Below are positions 8,963 to 17,520 of a stretch of DNA of 64,000 bases, piece after piece. Under the pieces are notes generated by a model. That model was given only the letters and a program-made list of their open reading frames with translations. It did not search any database and had not been told where the DNA came from. The position numbers and the translations under genes were made by a program. The DNA comes from an uncultured Alistipes sp. (GTDB taxonomy: Bacteria > Bacteroidota > Bacteroidia > Bacteroidales > Rikenellaceae): assembly GCA_900541585.1 (NCBI GenBank), contig UQKD01000002.1, positions 62,001-126,000 on the forward strand, written 5' to 3'. Each line of letters begins with the position of its first letter. Position 1 is the first letter of the stretch.

Positions 8963-11212
8963 ATGAAATCCTGCAAGATATTACGCTACGGCGCGGTGTG
9001 CGGCCTGGCGGCCCTCGCGGCCGTCGGCTGCTCGGTCGACGACGCCGAGACCATCCGCGTGCGCGAACTCACGGCCGCCGAGCACGAACTTTTCGTCCCG
9101 GCGTCGGGCGGAACCGCCGAAATACAGCTTTATTCCAACGGACGGGTCCGGGTCGAGGCGCTCAACGACATCGGCGGCTGGGCCTCGGTCGACCGGACGG
9201 AGTTCGACGGCGACCGGATGGTTTCGGTCACCTTTACGGAGAACGGTTCGTTCCGCCGCATGGCCAAACTGCGCTTCGTGCTCGACGGCGGCACACGGGC
9301 CGACACGGTCTGCATCAAGCAGTACGGCGTGGTTCCGTCGCTCGAATGCCCGGCTCCCTACAAATCGATCCGCGGCAGCGTCGAGACCTTCACCCAGTTC
9401 GAAATCGACACCAACGTTCCGCTCGGGGACTTCGCCGTCACGACTACCTACGTCGGCGCGACCGGAGACTGGATACGCAGCGTGCAGCCCGAGCAGGGCA
9501 TGCTGGTCGTCGACACGAAACCCAATCCGGGCGACGACGTCTGCAAGGCGGTCGTCAACCTGAGCTACGTCGACGGCTGGGAGGAGACCTTCTCGGTCAA
9601 CCTCTACATCACGCAGGCCGACAAGGACGACGAATTCGGCCGCGAGGTGTCGTTCGCCGACGTGCGGGCGCTGGCGACGGCCGAAGGCACGGCCGTCGAC
9701 GAGGACATCCTGATCGAAGGCATCGTCGTCAGCGACTTCCACAGCAAGAACATGGAGGCCAACCCCAGCGTTTCGTACGACAAGGTCGACGTGACGGTCA
9801 ACGACTGCACGGCCTACCTCGAAAGCCCCGACGGCCGCTACGGCTTCCGCCTGCGCTTCGACACGCCCGGGGACAACGTGCTGGCGCGCGGTACGCGCTT
9901 GTCGCTCTCGCTCAACGGCACGGTCCTCACGCGCGAGGAGAATCCCGAACGCTACACGATCAGCAGCCTGGTCGGCGAAAACATGGTCGAAAGCGCTGCC
10001 GGAGAGGCGATTCCCGCCAAGCAGCGCCGGATTTCGGAGCTGACCGACGACGACGTATACACCTTCGTCTCGCTCGAAAACACCGAATTCCTGTTCAAGG
10101 AGGGCAGCTATGCCAACGTCTACGAAAATTACAGTCTTTCGTCCGAGGTCAACGCCTCGCAGACGGGCAACAACAACCGCATGGACGGCTGGGCGTCGCT
10201 GCTGATGGACGACGCGGGGAACTCGATCTACGCCCCGGTCAACATGCTCTGCCTCTGGCGCCGCTCGGGCCAGGGCGTCCCGCAGGGGACGGGTACGACC
10301 CACGGCATCGTGGTGCACAACGAATTGCCGCGCTACGGCAATGTGGGGCGCTACCAGATCCGCGTGCTCGACGAGTCGGGCTTCGGCATGGAGTGGGCCG
10401 GGGAATCGGCCTATACGGAGTTTGCCGAATGGGACGGCAACCCTCACAAATACTCGTTCGGGACCTATGCCAAGCTCAACGGCCGGTATGCCTATAACCG
10501 GCTGGAATCGATCACGCCGTCGGACGACATTTCGTCGGACAAGACCGTGCCGAACGCCGAGCTGTTCTGCGAAAACCACGTCGAAACCACGACCACAGAG
10601 GCCTGGCCCATTGCAGGAACAGGCAATTACAACAATCCGGAGGTCGGCTCGCTCGGAACGTCGCTCACCTGCAAAGCCTATTTCGTCAAGGCCGGCGTGA
10701 AGGGCTGGTATCGCTGGGAAGGGAACGAAGTGGTAGGCTACAACGGCCTGCGTCTGGAGTTCTCGACCGCCTCGATCAGCGGTTCGCACATGCTTCTCGG
10801 CTTCTCGTTCGCCGCGGGGACCATTTCGGCCAACACCTCGAAGACCTATCCGGCGCACTGGTGCGTGGAGTATTCCGTCGACGGGGGACAAAGCTATACG
10901 CTCTGCCCGAGCGCCGCCACGGGCGCCGATTACGTGCACATGCGTTCGCTGCCGTGGTGGGACGCTTCGCTGGCCGGAAACCGCTACAACACCTGCTCTT
11001 CGGCGGGTATCGGGCTGACCGACCACCTCTTCCGCCTCCCTGCGGAGGTCTTCGGCAGGGAGCGGGTGGCGGTCCGCATCCGCCCCTACGACAAGGTGAT
11101 GACCGTGCTGCCGCTCGTCTGGAACGGCGATACGGAGACCGCCGAGATCAGCGCCGCCACGACCTACGACAACCAATTGCGGTGGGGTATCATCACCCTG
11201 CGTTACCGGTAG
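8963..11212 (+). CDS. Lipoprotein with BACON-like domain and DUF5689-type domain (paralog 3 of 4)
   Basis: A 749-residue lipoprotein (lipobox AAVGC, Cys at 23, followed by SVDDAE, an acidic stretch of the kind that favours surface export in Bacteroidetes). Residues about 40-125 form a BACON-like sandwich (LFVPASGGTAEIQLYSN...CIKQYG), followed by a second sandwich to about 220. The DUF5689-type domain spans about 228-480: FADVRALATAEG, IEGIVVSDFHSKN, YLESPDGRYGFRLRF, DGWASLLMDDAGNSIY, CLWRRSGQGVPQGTG. The block after it is the most diverged of the four (HNELPRYGNVGRYQIRVLDE). The C-terminal jelly-roll-like domain keeps MRSLPWWD and FRLPAEVFGRERV. Only 4 bp separate it from the TIM-barrel lipoprotein gene, implying tight co-expression. 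Confidence 0.77.
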   Translation: MKSCKILRYGAVCGLAALAAVGCSVDDAETIRVRELTAAEHELFVPASGGTAEIQLYSNGRVRVEALNDIGGWASVDRTEFDGDRMVSVTFTENGSFRRMAKLRFVLDGGTRADTVCIKQYGVVPSLECPAPYKSIRGSVETFTQFEIDTNVPLGDFAVTTTYVGATGDWIRSVQPEQGMLVVDTKPNPGDDVCKAVVNLSYVDGWEETFSVNLYITQADKDDEFGREVSFADVRALATAEGTAVDEDILIEGIVVSDFHSKNMEANPSVSYDKVDVTVNDCTAYLESPDGRYGFRLRFDTPGDNVLARGTRLSLSLNGTVLTREENPERYTISSLVGENMVESAAGEAIPAKQRRISELTDDDVYTFVSLENTEFLFKEGSYANVYENYSLSSEVNASQTGNNNRMDGWASLLMDDAGNSIYAPVNMLCLWRRSGQGVPQGTGTTHGIVVHNELPRYGNVGRYQIRVLDESGFGMEWAGESAYTEFAEWDGNPHKYSFGTYAKLNGRYAYNRLESITPSDDISSDKTVPNAELFCENHVETTTTEAWPIAGTGNYNNPEVGSLGTSLTCKAYFVKAGVKGWYRWEGNEVVGYNGLRLEFSTASISGSHMLLGFSFAAGTISANTSKTYPAHWCVEYSVDGGQSYTLCPSAATGADYVHMRSLPWWDASLAGNRYNTCSSAGIGLTDHLFRLPAEVFGRERVAVRIRPYDKVMTVLPLVWNGDTETAEISAATTYDNQLRWGIITLRYR

Positions 11213-11216
11213 CGCC

Positions 11217-13757
11217 ATGTCTGCGATTCGTCGTACGATATACGTCCTGCTCGTCCTGCCGCTGCTCTTCGGGGGCTGCGGCGGGGACGGTGCGGACGAC
11301 GGGGACAAACCCCGTCCGCCCGCGGGCGGCGGGGTGACCCTGCGGCTGAAGGTGGCTGCCGGGGAGTCCGGCCTGCGTTGGGACTGGTCCGGGGAGCCGC
11401 GCGCACTGGTCAACGGCGTGGTCCGCACGGTGGGCATCGACGCCAACGGCGTGCCGGTCGTGGACGCCGATGTCTCTGCGGACGGTCTCTATACGGTTCA
11501 TTTCCCGGCCGACGCTTACAGCCGCGCGAAGCAGGCCTTCGTGCTGCCGCCCGCGCAGTTCCCGGCTTCGGACGGCAGCCTGCAGGCCGCCGCATGCCCG
11601 ATGTACGGCACGGTCCGGACCACGGGCGATGCGGCCGAGGTGACGCTCTCGCCGCTGTGCGGCGTCGTGCGGATTCCGTTAGCGGGCGATGCGCACATCG
11701 CTTCGGTCCGCGTCGGGGATCGCTCGGGCGGGGCTGTCTCGGGCCTGTTTCCGTTCGACCCGGCGACGCCGGGGATTGTCCGGAACGGCGGTTCCGGGAA
11801 CCTGTCGTGGGTGGTGCTCGACTGTGCCGGGACGGGCGGCGGGGTTCGGCCCGCGGCTTCCGGCACGGAGTTCTGCGTGGCGGTTCCCGCAGGCGATTAC
11901 ACCTCGGGCCTCTCCGTCCGCATCACCGACTGCGCCCACCGTTCGGCGACCTGGGACATTCCCGGTCCGTGTACCGTCGCGGCGGGCGGGGTGACGGCCC
12001 TTGCACCGCTGAATTACGCTCCCGACCAAGGCCTGCTCTTCGCCGAGCATTTCGACAACTGCGTCTGGGGGTGCGACTACGCCGCGGAAACGGGCGGTTA
12101 CGGCATCGGGGCAGGCAGTTCCGTGCCGTCGCCCGCCACATCGGCGGGGACCGAGGCGGCCTATGTCGCCAAAGGGACCGGGACGCCCGGCAGCGCGCTT
12201 TTCGAGACCTCGGACTACAACTCCGCGCCTGCCGCGAGCACGACGCTCGCCGTGCGCCGCGACTACCTGCGCAACCGCGGGCTTTACGACTGGCAGCGGC
12301 TCTTCTACGCCGCGGAATACCGCGGCTGTCTGTGCGGCGGCGACGTCGGCGGCTACGACAACCGGGGCATCCTCGTGACTCCCCGCATGGCCAACGCCGG
12401 CGAACCGTGCTATGCCGAGCTGTCGTTCCGCATCTGCACCGAACGCGGCATGGCGAGCGACGTGGCCTGCATGGCCGAGTCGGGCGTGCTGCTGGGGTGC
12501 GAGGTCGACGGCGTGCCGGTCGATGTCGATGTCGCGACGGGGGCCGACATTTCGCAGTCGGTGCAGGGTGTCACCCGTACGGCCGTCCTGCTGCGTGCCG
12601 CGAAGCTGACGCCCGGCATGTGGCACCAGGTGCGGATGTCGTTCGGGGCCGTGGCCGCCGGAAGCGCATTCCGCTTCATGCCCACGGTGATCCGCAACGC
12701 CAAAAACTGCTTTTGGATCGACGACGTCGAGGTACGCCGCACGGACCGCTACGCCCATGCGGGCGATTGCGTCACGGTCGAACCCACGACCGAGCGCGCC
12801 GCCGCGGGCGGGGATGTCTCGCGCCTGCGCCTGCGTCCGAGTGCCGTGCTGTCGATGGCCAACGAGACGACCTACACCGTCACGCCGGGTTACGGCATGA
12901 CGTGGATCTGTCCCAGCCTCTCGTCCGACGAGTCGGTCTGGACGCAGGACGTCGCCTTCGCCGAAAAGCAGCTCGCCGCCAACGGCTGCAAGGTGTGGTG
13001 CATCCACCTGCCCTACGGCTCGACGACCGCCGTGCGCAACCGCGACCTCTGCGCCGCGGGCGCCGACCGTACCGCCTCGGTGGCCTTCTTCACCCGGGCG
13101 ATCCGCGCCGTTGCGCCCCTGAAGCCGAAAAACGTGCTGGTCCACTGCAACCAGACCCTCGCCTTCGGCGACGGCAGCTCGGCCGCGAGCCTCGCGCTGT
13201 CGCTGCACGAGTTGCAGACGGTCGCCGATGAGATCGGGGCGCATGTCTGCGTCGAGAACATGTCCTACGGCGTGGGCGCCGATGCCGCGGTGCTTGCCGC
13301 GGCTGTCGACGAGGCCAATGCGATGGGCAGCCACCGCCACGAGGTCCGCATCGCCTTCGACACGGGCCACGCCAACCTCTACCTTACGCGCGAACAGCCC
13401 GGGAAGACCGTCCTCGACTGGCTCCGCACCGCCGGTGCACGCATCGGACAGCTGCACATTCACGGCAACCGCGGCTGGGACGGGCGGATCAACGACGACC
13501 ACCTGATGCCGGGCTACGCCGGGCGGCTGGGCTATGCCGACGCTATCGGCCGGGCGGGGCTGTGGGGCGAGTTCTACCATGCGCTGCTTGCCGAATGCCG
13601 CTACCGGGGTCCCTTCACCTACGAAATCGCGAGCCGCACGTTCGGCACGGTCGCAGGGGAGGAGCGCAGCGACAACGTTTCGGCCCCGTGGACCGTTGCG
13701 CATAACTACGACACTTACCTGTATCCCGCCTTCCGGGAGTACGCCAACCGAAAATGA
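11217..13757 (+). CDS. Lipoprotein with C-terminal xylose-isomerase-like / endonuclease-IV-like TIM barrel
   Basis: An 846-residue protein with a putative lipobox (LLFGGC, Cys at 21; Phe at -3 is atypical) followed by GGDGADDGD, an acidic surface-export-like stretch. Residues about 35-265 are a beta-rich, fimbrillin-like region (PLCGVVRIPL, VAVPAGDYTSG). Residues about 270-510 form a second sandwich beginning LLFAEHFDNCVWGCDY. Residues about 555-846 are an AP-endonuclease-family-2 / sugar-phosphate-isomerase TIM barrel with all expected metal ligands visible: VEN (Glu680), DTGH (Asp715, His718), LHIHGN (His747, His749) and TYE (Glu803). This family normally works in the cytoplasm as isomerases, epimerases or DNA endonucleases; finding it on an exported lipoprotein is odd. 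Its stop overlaps the next start (ATGA). The reaction is unknown; isomerase, epimerase or phosphodiesterase are all possible. Confidence 0.8.
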   Translation: MSAIRRTIYVLLVLPLLFGGCGGDGADDGDKPRPPAGGGVTLRLKVAAGESGLRWDWSGEPRALVNGVVRTVGIDANGVPVVDADVSADGLYTVHFPADAYSRAKQAFVLPPAQFPASDGSLQAAACPMYGTVRTTGDAAEVTLSPLCGVVRIPLAGDAHIASVRVGDRSGGAVSGLFPFDPATPGIVRNGGSGNLSWVVLDCAGTGGGVRPAASGTEFCVAVPAGDYTSGLSVRITDCAHRSATWDIPGPCTVAAGGVTALAPLNYAPDQGLLFAEHFDNCVWGCDYAAETGGYGIGAGSSVPSPATSAGTEAAYVAKGTGTPGSALFETSDYNSAPAASTTLAVRRDYLRNRGLYDWQRLFYAAEYRGCLCGGDVGGYDNRGILVTPRMANAGEPCYAELSFRICTERGMASDVACMAESGVLLGCEVDGVPVDVDVATGADISQSVQGVTRTAVLLRAAKLTPGMWHQVRMSFGAVAAGSAFRFMPTVIRNAKNCFWIDDVEVRRTDRYAHAGDCVTVEPTTERAAAGGDVSRLRLRPSAVLSMANETTYTVTPGYGMTWICPSLSSDESVWTQDVAFAEKQLAANGCKVWCIHLPYGSTTAVRNRDLCAAGADRTASVAFFTRAIRAVAPLKPKNVLVHCNQTLAFGDGSSAASLALSLHELQTVADEIGAHVCVENMSYGVGADAAVLAAAVDEANAMGSHRHEVRIAFDTGHANLYLTREQPGKTVLDWLRTAGARIGQLHIHGNRGWDGRINDDHLMPGYAGRLGYADAIGRAGLWGEFYHALLAECRYRGPFTYEIASRTFGTVAGEERSDNVSAPWTVAHNYDTYLYPAFREYANRK

Positions 13758-14563
13758 ACGCCATGAAAAAACTGATTTGTCTGCTGCTGATGCTCTGTGC
13801 GGGCACGGCGGCCTTCGCGTGGGGCGGGCGTGAACACCGCCTGATCGCTTACATCGCCGAGGCGCACCTCACGCCCCGCACCCGGCAGGTGCTCGACCGT
13901 TACCTCGACCAGTCGATCGTCGAGTATTCGACCTGGATGGACCGCTACCGCACGGCCCCCGGTTACGAGATAACGACCTACTGGCACATGGTCACCATCG
14001 ACGAGGACGGCAACGTGCCGCCCGAACCCCTGCGTCCCAACGGTGACGGCGACGCCGTGCGCCAGCTCACGCGCGCCATCGAACGGCTGCGCAACTACCG
14101 CGAACTCTCCGATTCGACGGTCAATGTCAACCTCAAATACGTTATCCACCTCGTCGGTGAGATGCACTGCCCGGGGCACATCTATTTCGCCGACCTGCCG
14201 GGCGGCATGGACGCCCCGCGGCACTACGACTTCTTCCACCTGAAATACAAGGGTAAGGAGGTGACCTACCACTGGGTCTGGGACGGCTCGGTTTCGCGCC
14301 AGTATCCCGACTGGACCGAGGAGGATTTCCGCCGCGAACTGGACAGGTGGCCCGCCGAAAAACAGCGTGCCGTTAGCGAGGGCACGCCGACGGACTGGGC
14401 GCTGGAGTGTGCCCGCAGCTGCCGCGTGATTTACGACTGGGCCAAACCCGGCGACGACATCGACGAGGGGTTTCTGCGGGAACACGGCGCCCTGCCCGTC
14501 GACCAGGCCCTGCGCGGGGCCTACCGGCTGGCGCGCGTACTCAACGATTTGTTCGACAACTAA
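13754..14563 (+). CDS. S1/P1-family zinc nuclease / phosphodiesterase, secreted
   Basis: A 269-residue protein whose signal peptide ends AFA, leaving Trp23 as mature residue 1, as S1/P1 nucleases require because the terminal Trp binds zinc. Other metal ligands line up: His28 (WGGREH), Asp63 (STWMDRYR), His78 (YWHMV), His132 (VIHLVG), His142, His173 and Asp177 (YHWVWD). The usual GDxHQPLH motif reads GEMHCPGH, so the Asp ligand is replaced by Glu136. Known of the family: trinuclear-zinc cleavage of single-stranded nucleic acid and 3'-nucleotides; phospholipase C is a relative. The start overlaps the previous stop by 4 bp; a second ATG at 13763 gives a more compact signal peptide and is also possible. 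It likely supplies phosphodiester hydrolysis to this SusCD locus. Confidence 0.88.
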   Translation: MNAMKKLICLLLMLCAGTAAFAWGGREHRLIAYIAEAHLTPRTRQVLDRYLDQSIVEYSTWMDRYRTAPGYEITTYWHMVTIDEDGNVPPEPLRPNGDGDAVRQLTRAIERLRNYRELSDSTVNVNLKYVIHLVGEMHCPGHIYFADLPGGMDAPRHYDFFHLKYKGKEVTYHWVWDGSVSRQYPDWTEEDFRRELDRWPAEKQRAVSEGTPTDWALECARSCRVIYDWAKPGDDIDEGFLREHGALPVDQALRGAYRLARVLNDLFDN

Positions 14564-14575
14564 AACCTACCGACC

Positions 14576-16168
14576 ATGAAACATACGATCCGAACGGCAA
14601 TGGCCGCTCTGCTCTGCCTTGCCGCCGTCGCGGGCGTGCGGGCCGGCGATTTCGGGGCGCTGCGTGCCCAGGCCGCGGGCCGCACCGTGCGGCTGGCTCC
14701 CGGCACGCAGCTCGAAGCCCTCGTCGTCAGCGACTACCGCTCGCAGAACATGGAACTCAATCCCAACAGCTCTTACGAGAAAGTGGACCTGGGTGAAAAC
14801 CTCCGCACGGCCTATGTCGAAAGCCCGGACGGCCGTTACGGCTTCCGGCTGCGTTTCGCCGGCATCTACGAAAACCGCCTCGAACGGGGCGACCGCGTGC
14901 GGCTCGACCTGGGCGGCTGTTCGCTGACCGGGGAGGCGGATCCCGAACGCTACACGGTCGACGGCCTGCGCGCCGCGAATGTCGAGGTGCTCGAGCGCGG
15001 CGTCGCACTGCCCGGGAAGGAGCGGCGTATCGCCGACCTGAAGGACGAGGACCTCTATACTTATGTGACGCTTACCGGGACGGAGTTTTTGAGCAAGCAG
15101 GGATGCTATGCGAATGTATTCGAATCGTGCGTCCAGCGGTCGCGGCTCAACGCCTTCGACCAGCCCTCGCGCCGCACCGACGGGTGGGCGTCGCTGCTCA
15201 AGGATGCCGACAACGGTTCGATTTACATGCTCGTCAATACCAAATGCGCGTGGCGGCGCGACGGCCGCGGCGTTCCCCACGGCGTCGGAGCCGTCTCGGG
15301 CATCGTGGTCCATACCCCGATGCGCCGTTACGGCGGCGACATGGGACGCTATGCGATTCGTCCGCTCGACGAGCGCGACATCGCCATCCCCCGCGACACG
15401 GCCTCCTCCTATGCCGTCGTCGCCGAGTGGAACTGGGACCGCAATTACGACGCCGCCATCCGCTTCGAGAAGCAGGGCTACACGCCCCGCGTCCCGAAGT
15501 CGGGCGTCGCGGGCGACCGTGTCCTTCCCGACGCGGGCGAGGGATTTCTCTCGACGACCTCCGGAGCCAGGATGCGGCTCGACACGGAGTACGACACGCG
15601 CTATGCGCAGGACGGCGACGGCAAGGCCATGCGCGTCAACGCCGCCCTGCGGCTCGATTCCGACACCCATGACTGGTTCCGGTTCGACAGCCGCGGCCGC
15701 ATGAGCGGTGCGGAAGCCGTCGTCGTCGAGACTTCGACCGAAGGGATTGAAGGGCGGGGGTTGTCGTTCGACTTTTCGTTTCTCGCGGGCAACCACGACA
15801 TCAACCGTTCGTGGGGCTATCCCGTGGAGTGGAAGGTCGAATATTCGGCCGACGGACTGCCGTTCATCGACGCGGGGCGCATTTTCGTACTGCGTCCGGT
15901 CGTTTACAACGACGCCGTGATCAAAGACCTCGGCCTGCGCAGGCTTTCGTACGACGCAGCGCCGGGATTCACCGAATACAGCGTGCCGCTCCCGGCTTCG
16001 CTGCTCGGGCACAAGCGGCTCACCGTGCGGTTGACGCCCGCTTCGGCCGTCATGGCCACGATCCCCGAGAATCCGGCCGACGACTCGGCCGGCAGTGTCG
16101 TCACGGCCGATTTCCGCCAGCCCTTCGTGCTGCGGCTGGGGCGGGTGGCCGTCCGGGTGCTCCGATGA
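14576..16168 (+). CDS. Secreted DUF5689-type protein (paralog 4 of 4)
   Basis: A 530-residue protein with a cleavable signal peptide (ends AGVRAG) and no BACON domain. The DUF5689-type core is clear: LEALVVSDYRSQNMELNPN, YVESPDGRYGFRLRF, then GWASLLKDADNGSIYMLVN, KCAWRRDGRGVPHGVG, GIVVHTPMRRYGGDMGRYA, IRPLDERDIAIPRD. The C-terminal beta-rich region has VEWKVEYSADG and VPLPASLLGHKRLTVRLTP. It is most like paralog 2 (7311-8942), suggesting one duplication pair without BACON domains and another pair with them. It is the last gene before the strong terminator at 16171, 12 bp after the S1/P1 gene. Function unknown; binding partner or accessory subunit of the SusCD system is an inference. Confidence 0.75.
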   Translation: MKHTIRTAMAALLCLAAVAGVRAGDFGALRAQAAGRTVRLAPGTQLEALVVSDYRSQNMELNPNSSYEKVDLGENLRTAYVESPDGRYGFRLRFAGIYENRLERGDRVRLDLGGCSLTGEADPERYTVDGLRAANVEVLERGVALPGKERRIADLKDEDLYTYVTLTGTEFLSKQGCYANVFESCVQRSRLNAFDQPSRRTDGWASLLKDADNGSIYMLVNTKCAWRRDGRGVPHGVGAVSGIVVHTPMRRYGGDMGRYAIRPLDERDIAIPRDTASSYAVVAEWNWDRNYDAAIRFEKQGYTPRVPKSGVAGDRVLPDAGEGFLSTTSGARMRLDTEYDTRYAQDGDGKAMRVNAALRLDSDTHDWFRFDSRGRMSGAEAVVVETSTEGIEGRGLSFDFSFLAGNHDINRSWGYPVEWKVEYSADGLPFIDAGRIFVLRPVVYNDAVIKDLGLRRLSYDAAPGFTEYSVPLPASLLGHKRLTVRLTPASAVMATIPENPADDSAGSVVTADFRQPFVLRLGRVAVRVLR

Positions 16169-16170
16169 CG

Positions 16171-16202
16171 AAGAAGCCCGCTGCGAAAGCAGCGGGCTTC
16201 TT
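16171..16202. terminator. Bidirectional rho-independent terminator between DUF5689 locus and folC
   Basis: A perfect 14-bp stem with a GAAA loop (arms AAGAAGCCCGCTGC and its complement) followed by TTTT. It begins 3 bp after the last DUF5689 gene and lies 16 bp from the folC stop, so it can end both converging transcripts. Confidence 0.92.
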
Positions 16203-16217
16203 TTATGCACGGGGCGT

Positions 16218-17507
16218 TTACAGCGCTTCGGCGACGACGTAGGTGCTGCCGCCGATAAAGATCATGTCCTCGGGGGCCGCCAGTTCTTTGGCCCGGGCCA
16301 CGGCGGCCGTCACCTCCTCCACCGCCTCGCCGCGGAGCCCGTAGATCGCGGCTTTCGCGGTCAGCTCGGCGGCCGGGAGGGCGCGTTCGGAGCGGGCCTG
16401 CGTGAAGATGTAGTGGGCGTCGTGCGGCAGCAGGGGCAGGATGTGCGCCAGGTCCTTGTCGCGCACGAAGCCGATCACGCAGTAGAGTTCCCGGTGGGGT
16501 GTGGCTTTCAGCTGGTCGGCGACGTAGGCGATGCCGTGGGCGTTGTGGCCCGTGTCGCAGATCGTGAGCGGCGATTCCGCCAGCGTCTGCCAGCGTCCCA
16601 GCAGGGCCGTGTTGGCCGCGGCGCAGCGCATGCCTTCGAGGTAGGCGCGGCGTGAAATGGTGAGCGGCGTCTCCTCGTGCAGGAAGTCGACCGCCGCCGA
16701 GGCGGTCACGATGTTGCGGCTCTGGTAGCCGCCCTGCAGGTCGAGCGACACGTCGAACGTCCTCCCGTCGCGCGAGCGGTGGAGGCGGAAACTCTGGCCC
16801 GTGCCCTCCATGTGGTGTTCTTCGCACGAGAATTCCTGCTCGGCGTAGATCACCCGCGACTTGTTGGCCGCGGCGACCTGTTCGAAAACCCCGTTGTAAC
16901 GGACGTCGGCCTCGCCGATGATCACCGGGATGCTTTTTTTGATGATCCCGGCCTTTTCCGTCGCGATCTTCGGCAGCGTGTCGCCCAGCAGGGAGGTGTG
17001 CTCCAGCCCGATGTTGGTGATGACGCTCAATATCGGTACGATGATGTTCGTGGCGTCGAGCCGTCCCCCGAGCCCCGTTTCGATCACCGCCACCTCGACG
17101 TCGCTCTGGGCGAAGTAGTCGAAGGCCATTGCGGCGGTCATCTCGAAGAACGACAGTTCCAGTTCGACCATCTTGTCGTGGTGCTTGTCCACGAAGTTCA
17201 CCACCTTTTGCTTGGGGATCATCTCGCCGTCGACGCGGATGCGTTCGCGAAAGTCCTGCAGGTGGGGCGAGGTGAACAGTCCCGTGCGGTATCCGGCCTG
17301 CTGGAGCACCGAGGCGATGATGTGCGCCACGGAGCCTTTGCCGTTGGTTCCGGCGACGTGGATCGTGAAGAAGTTGCGCTGGGGGTTTCCGATGTGGCGG
17401 CAGAATGCGGTGATGCGCTCCAATCCCGGTTTGTAAGCCGTCGCGCCCTGGGTTTCGAAAACGGGAAGCGACTGAAAGAGGAATTCGAGTGTCTGGGTGT
17501 AATTCAT
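16218..17507 (-). CDS. folC: Bifunctional folylpolyglutamate synthase / dihydrofolate synthase
   Basis: A 429-residue cytoplasmic ligase of the Mur-ligase superfamily. It adds glutamate to tetrahydrofolate, and usually also to dihydropteroate. Visible motifs: P-loop GTNGKGS near residue 53; the FolC-specific FTSPHLQDFRERI; ETGLGGRLDATN; ITNIGLEHTSLLG; and CDTGHNAHG near the C-terminal domain. I chose ATG at 17507 (MNYTQTLEFL), which fits family N-termini; the frame stays open upstream to 17591 but that part overlaps the lnt coding region. It follows lnt by 13 bp on the same strand, so both are likely transcribed from the lnt promoter. Length is normal. Housekeeping gene with no sign of transfer. 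Confidence 0.96.
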   Translation of the reverse strand: MNYTQTLEFLFQSLPVFETQGATAYKPGLERITAFCRHIGNPQRNFFTIHVAGTNGKGSVAHIIASVLQQAGYRTGLFTSPHLQDFRERIRVDGEMIPKQKVVNFVDKHHDKMVELELSFFEMTAAMAFDYFAQSDVEVAVIETGLGGRLDATNIIVPILSVITNIGLEHTSLLGDTLPKIATEKAGIIKKSIPVIIGEADVRYNGVFEQVAAANKSRVIYAEQEFSCEEHHMEGTGQSFRLHRSRDGRTFDVSLDLQGGYQSRNIVTASAAVDFLHEETPLTISRRAYLEGMRCAAANTALLGRWQTLAESPLTICDTGHNAHGIAYVADQLKATPHRELYCVIGFVRDKDLAHILPLLPHDAHYIFTQARSERALPAAELTAKAAIYGLRGEAVEEVTAAVARAKELAAPEDMIFIGGSTYVVAEAL

Positions 17508-17520
17508 ATCAGCAAGGGGT

